This document shows positions 6,796-7,423 of a stretch of 7,423 nucleotides of DNA, piece by piece. Source of the stretch: an uncultured Bacilli bacterium (GTDB lineage: Bacteria; Bacillota_I; Bacilli_A; RF39; UBA660); contig CAKORG010000035.1 in assembly GCA_934101495.1 (NCBI GenBank), positions 1-7,423 of the forward strand. The letters are read 5' to 3'. Under the pieces are notes generated by a model. The model saw nothing but the letters and a program-made list of their open reading frames with translations, did not search any database and was not told the origin of the DNA. The position numbers and the translations under genes are program-made. Position 1 is the first letter of the stretch; each line of letters opens with the position of its first letter.

Positions 6796-6856
6796 ATGAC
6801 ACTATGACGTTAAGCTAAGATATACCCTATACCAATTTCTAGTGTCATTCTGTCAT
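6796..6856. repeat. Symmetric ATGAC repeat block, candidate operator
   Basis: Two direct ATGAC copies (6796-6800, 6804-6808) face two inverted copies (GTCAT at 6844-6848 and 6852-6856). Both pairs are spaced 8 bases apart and the whole is symmetric about 6826. The 13-base arms agree at 11 positions; in a shifted register ATGACACT (6796-6803) and AGTGTCAT (6841-6848) match perfectly. The block fills the gap between the tandem-HTH gene and the GIY-YIG/hsd operon and flanks the possible promoter at 6819-6848. One arm touches the AAGGAGGG site, so RNA folding could also affect translation. Binding by the neighbouring HTH protein is inference. Confidence 0.6.
6819..6848 (-). promoter_or_regulatory. 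Possible promoter for the GIY-YIG/hsd operon
   Basis: ATGACA (6848-6843, 5/6 match to TTGACA) and TATATC (6824-6819, 4/6 match to TATAAT) are separated by 18 bases on the minus strand, upstream of the ATG at 6782. The -35 coincides with one ATGAC repeat, so a protein bound there would block RNA polymerase. The -10 is mediocre. The operon could instead be read through from the HTH gene, whose promoter lies beyond the right edge. Confidence 0.35.
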
Positions 6857-6859
6857 TTA

Positions 6860-7405
6860 TTAATCAACTATATCGCTTACTGATACATTGTAATATTCAG
6901 CTAATTTCTTAACTACTTCATTACTTAGTTTTCTACTACCTTTTTCATATTTATTATAAGTAGATAAATCTATTTCTAAGTATTTTGCTAATTCTTTTTG
7001 AGATTTATTATTTTCTAATCTCAAGTTCTTAATTCTAAGTCTAGCTCTTGCTTGTGTCTTTTCTTCTATTTCATCTAATCCTTTTGTAGGATTCTTTAAA
7101 TCGATAGCTATAAATTTTTGTGTATTATTAGCAACTCTAAAAGCATAGTTAGATAATTCTAATGATTCTTTATCAGATAACTCAGGCATATTTTCAAAAA
7201 AGTAATTTGTTGATACTTTATAGAATTTAGCCAAGTCTTGTAATACACTAATAGGTACCATTCTATCACCTAATTCATAGTGTTTATATGTAGATGTATT
7301 TACTCCTACTACTGAACATATTTCTCTTTGAGTTAGATTAAATTGCTTTCTTAACTTACTCATATTTGTTCCTATAGTAACATCCATTGGTTTTCTCTTT
7401 TCCAT
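6860..7405 (-). CDS. Transcriptional regulator with two Cro/CI-type helix-turn-helix domains
   Basis: The 181-aa protein contains two separate HTH_3/XRE-type domains. The first is about residues 12-70 (MSKLRKQFNLTQREICSVVG, recognition helix around NTSTYKHYELG). The second is about 121-179 (RIKNLRLENNKSQKELAKYL, recognition helix around DLSTYNKYEKG). A charged linker of about 50 residues joins them. No cleavage, ligand-binding or peptidase domain is visible. The ATG at 7405 follows AGGAGG (7418-7413) by seven bases; a second ATG seven codons in lacks such a site. It lies 77 bp upstream of the GIY-YIG/hsdRMS genes on the same strand, with symmetric repeats between. Small HTH proteins next to restriction genes often act as controllers that delay restriction until methylation is done. 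That role is inferred here. The promoter of this gene is outside the window. Confidence 0.88.
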   Translation of the reverse strand: MEKRKPMDVTIGTNMSKLRKQFNLTQREICSVVGVNTSTYKHYELGDRMVPISVLQDLAKFYKVSTNYFFENMPELSDKESLELSNYAFRVANNTQKFIAIDLKNPTKGLDEIEEKTQARARLRIKNLRLENNKSQKELAKYLEIDLSTYNKYEKGSRKLSNEVVKKLAEYYNVSVSDIVD

Positions 7406-7423
7406 AGAATTACCTCCTATTTT

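Noticed and set aside
6796..6856. Intrinsic terminator between the HTH and GIY-YIG genes
   Set aside because: The arms are about 35 bases apart, the stem is not GC-rich, and the downstream arm is followed by AAGGAGGG rather than a T-run. An operator or leader structure fits better.

Overview
The window is very AT-rich bacterial DNA with short intergenic gaps. It has strong AAGGAGG-type ribosome binding sites and SigA-like -10 boxes. Tryptophan is encoded by TGG and TGA is used as a stop (hsdM ends on TGA), so the standard bacterial code applies. This suits a low-GC Bacillota (Clostridia or Bacilli type), probably a host-associated lineage. The genus cannot be named from the sequence alone.

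All convincing genes lie on the minus strand, so the biological order runs from the right edge to the left edge. It begins with a 181-aa regulator carrying two Cro/CI-type helix-turn-helix domains (7405-6860). A 77-bp gap follows, holding a symmetric set of ATGAC repeats around a possible promoter. Next come a GIY-YIG nuclease-family protein with a DUF4357-like C-terminus (6782-5949), hsdR (5947-3629), hsdM (3616-2129) and hsdS (2132-774). These four genes are packed almost without gaps: 1 nt, then 12 nt, then a 4-nt overlap. They look like one translationally coupled operon encoding a complete type I restriction-modification system of the compact-HsdR (EcoAI/EcoEI-like) class. All catalytic motifs I looked for are intact. 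HsdM and HsdS would form the methyltransferase that marks host DNA, and HsdR would add ATP-driven translocation and cleavage. The GIY-YIG protein is an accessory candidate and the tandem-HTH protein a candidate controller.

Left of hsdS is a separate 114-aa multi-pass membrane protein of unknown function (712-368) with its own extended -10 promoter.

The remaining 367 bases contain no convincing gene. They hold several small DNA structures: a nested inverted repeat just after the membrane gene, a terminator-like hairpin, two short hairpins, a tandem 11-bp repeat, and a promoter with a perfect palindrome. A strong ribosome binding site sits at the very left edge, so another minus-strand gene probably starts just outside the window.

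The core system is a known type. The less ordinary parts are the GIY-YIG/DUF4357 gene coupled to hsdR, the symmetric repeat block beside the tandem-HTH gene, and the structured left end. No CRISPR array, tRNA, rRNA or transposase was seen.
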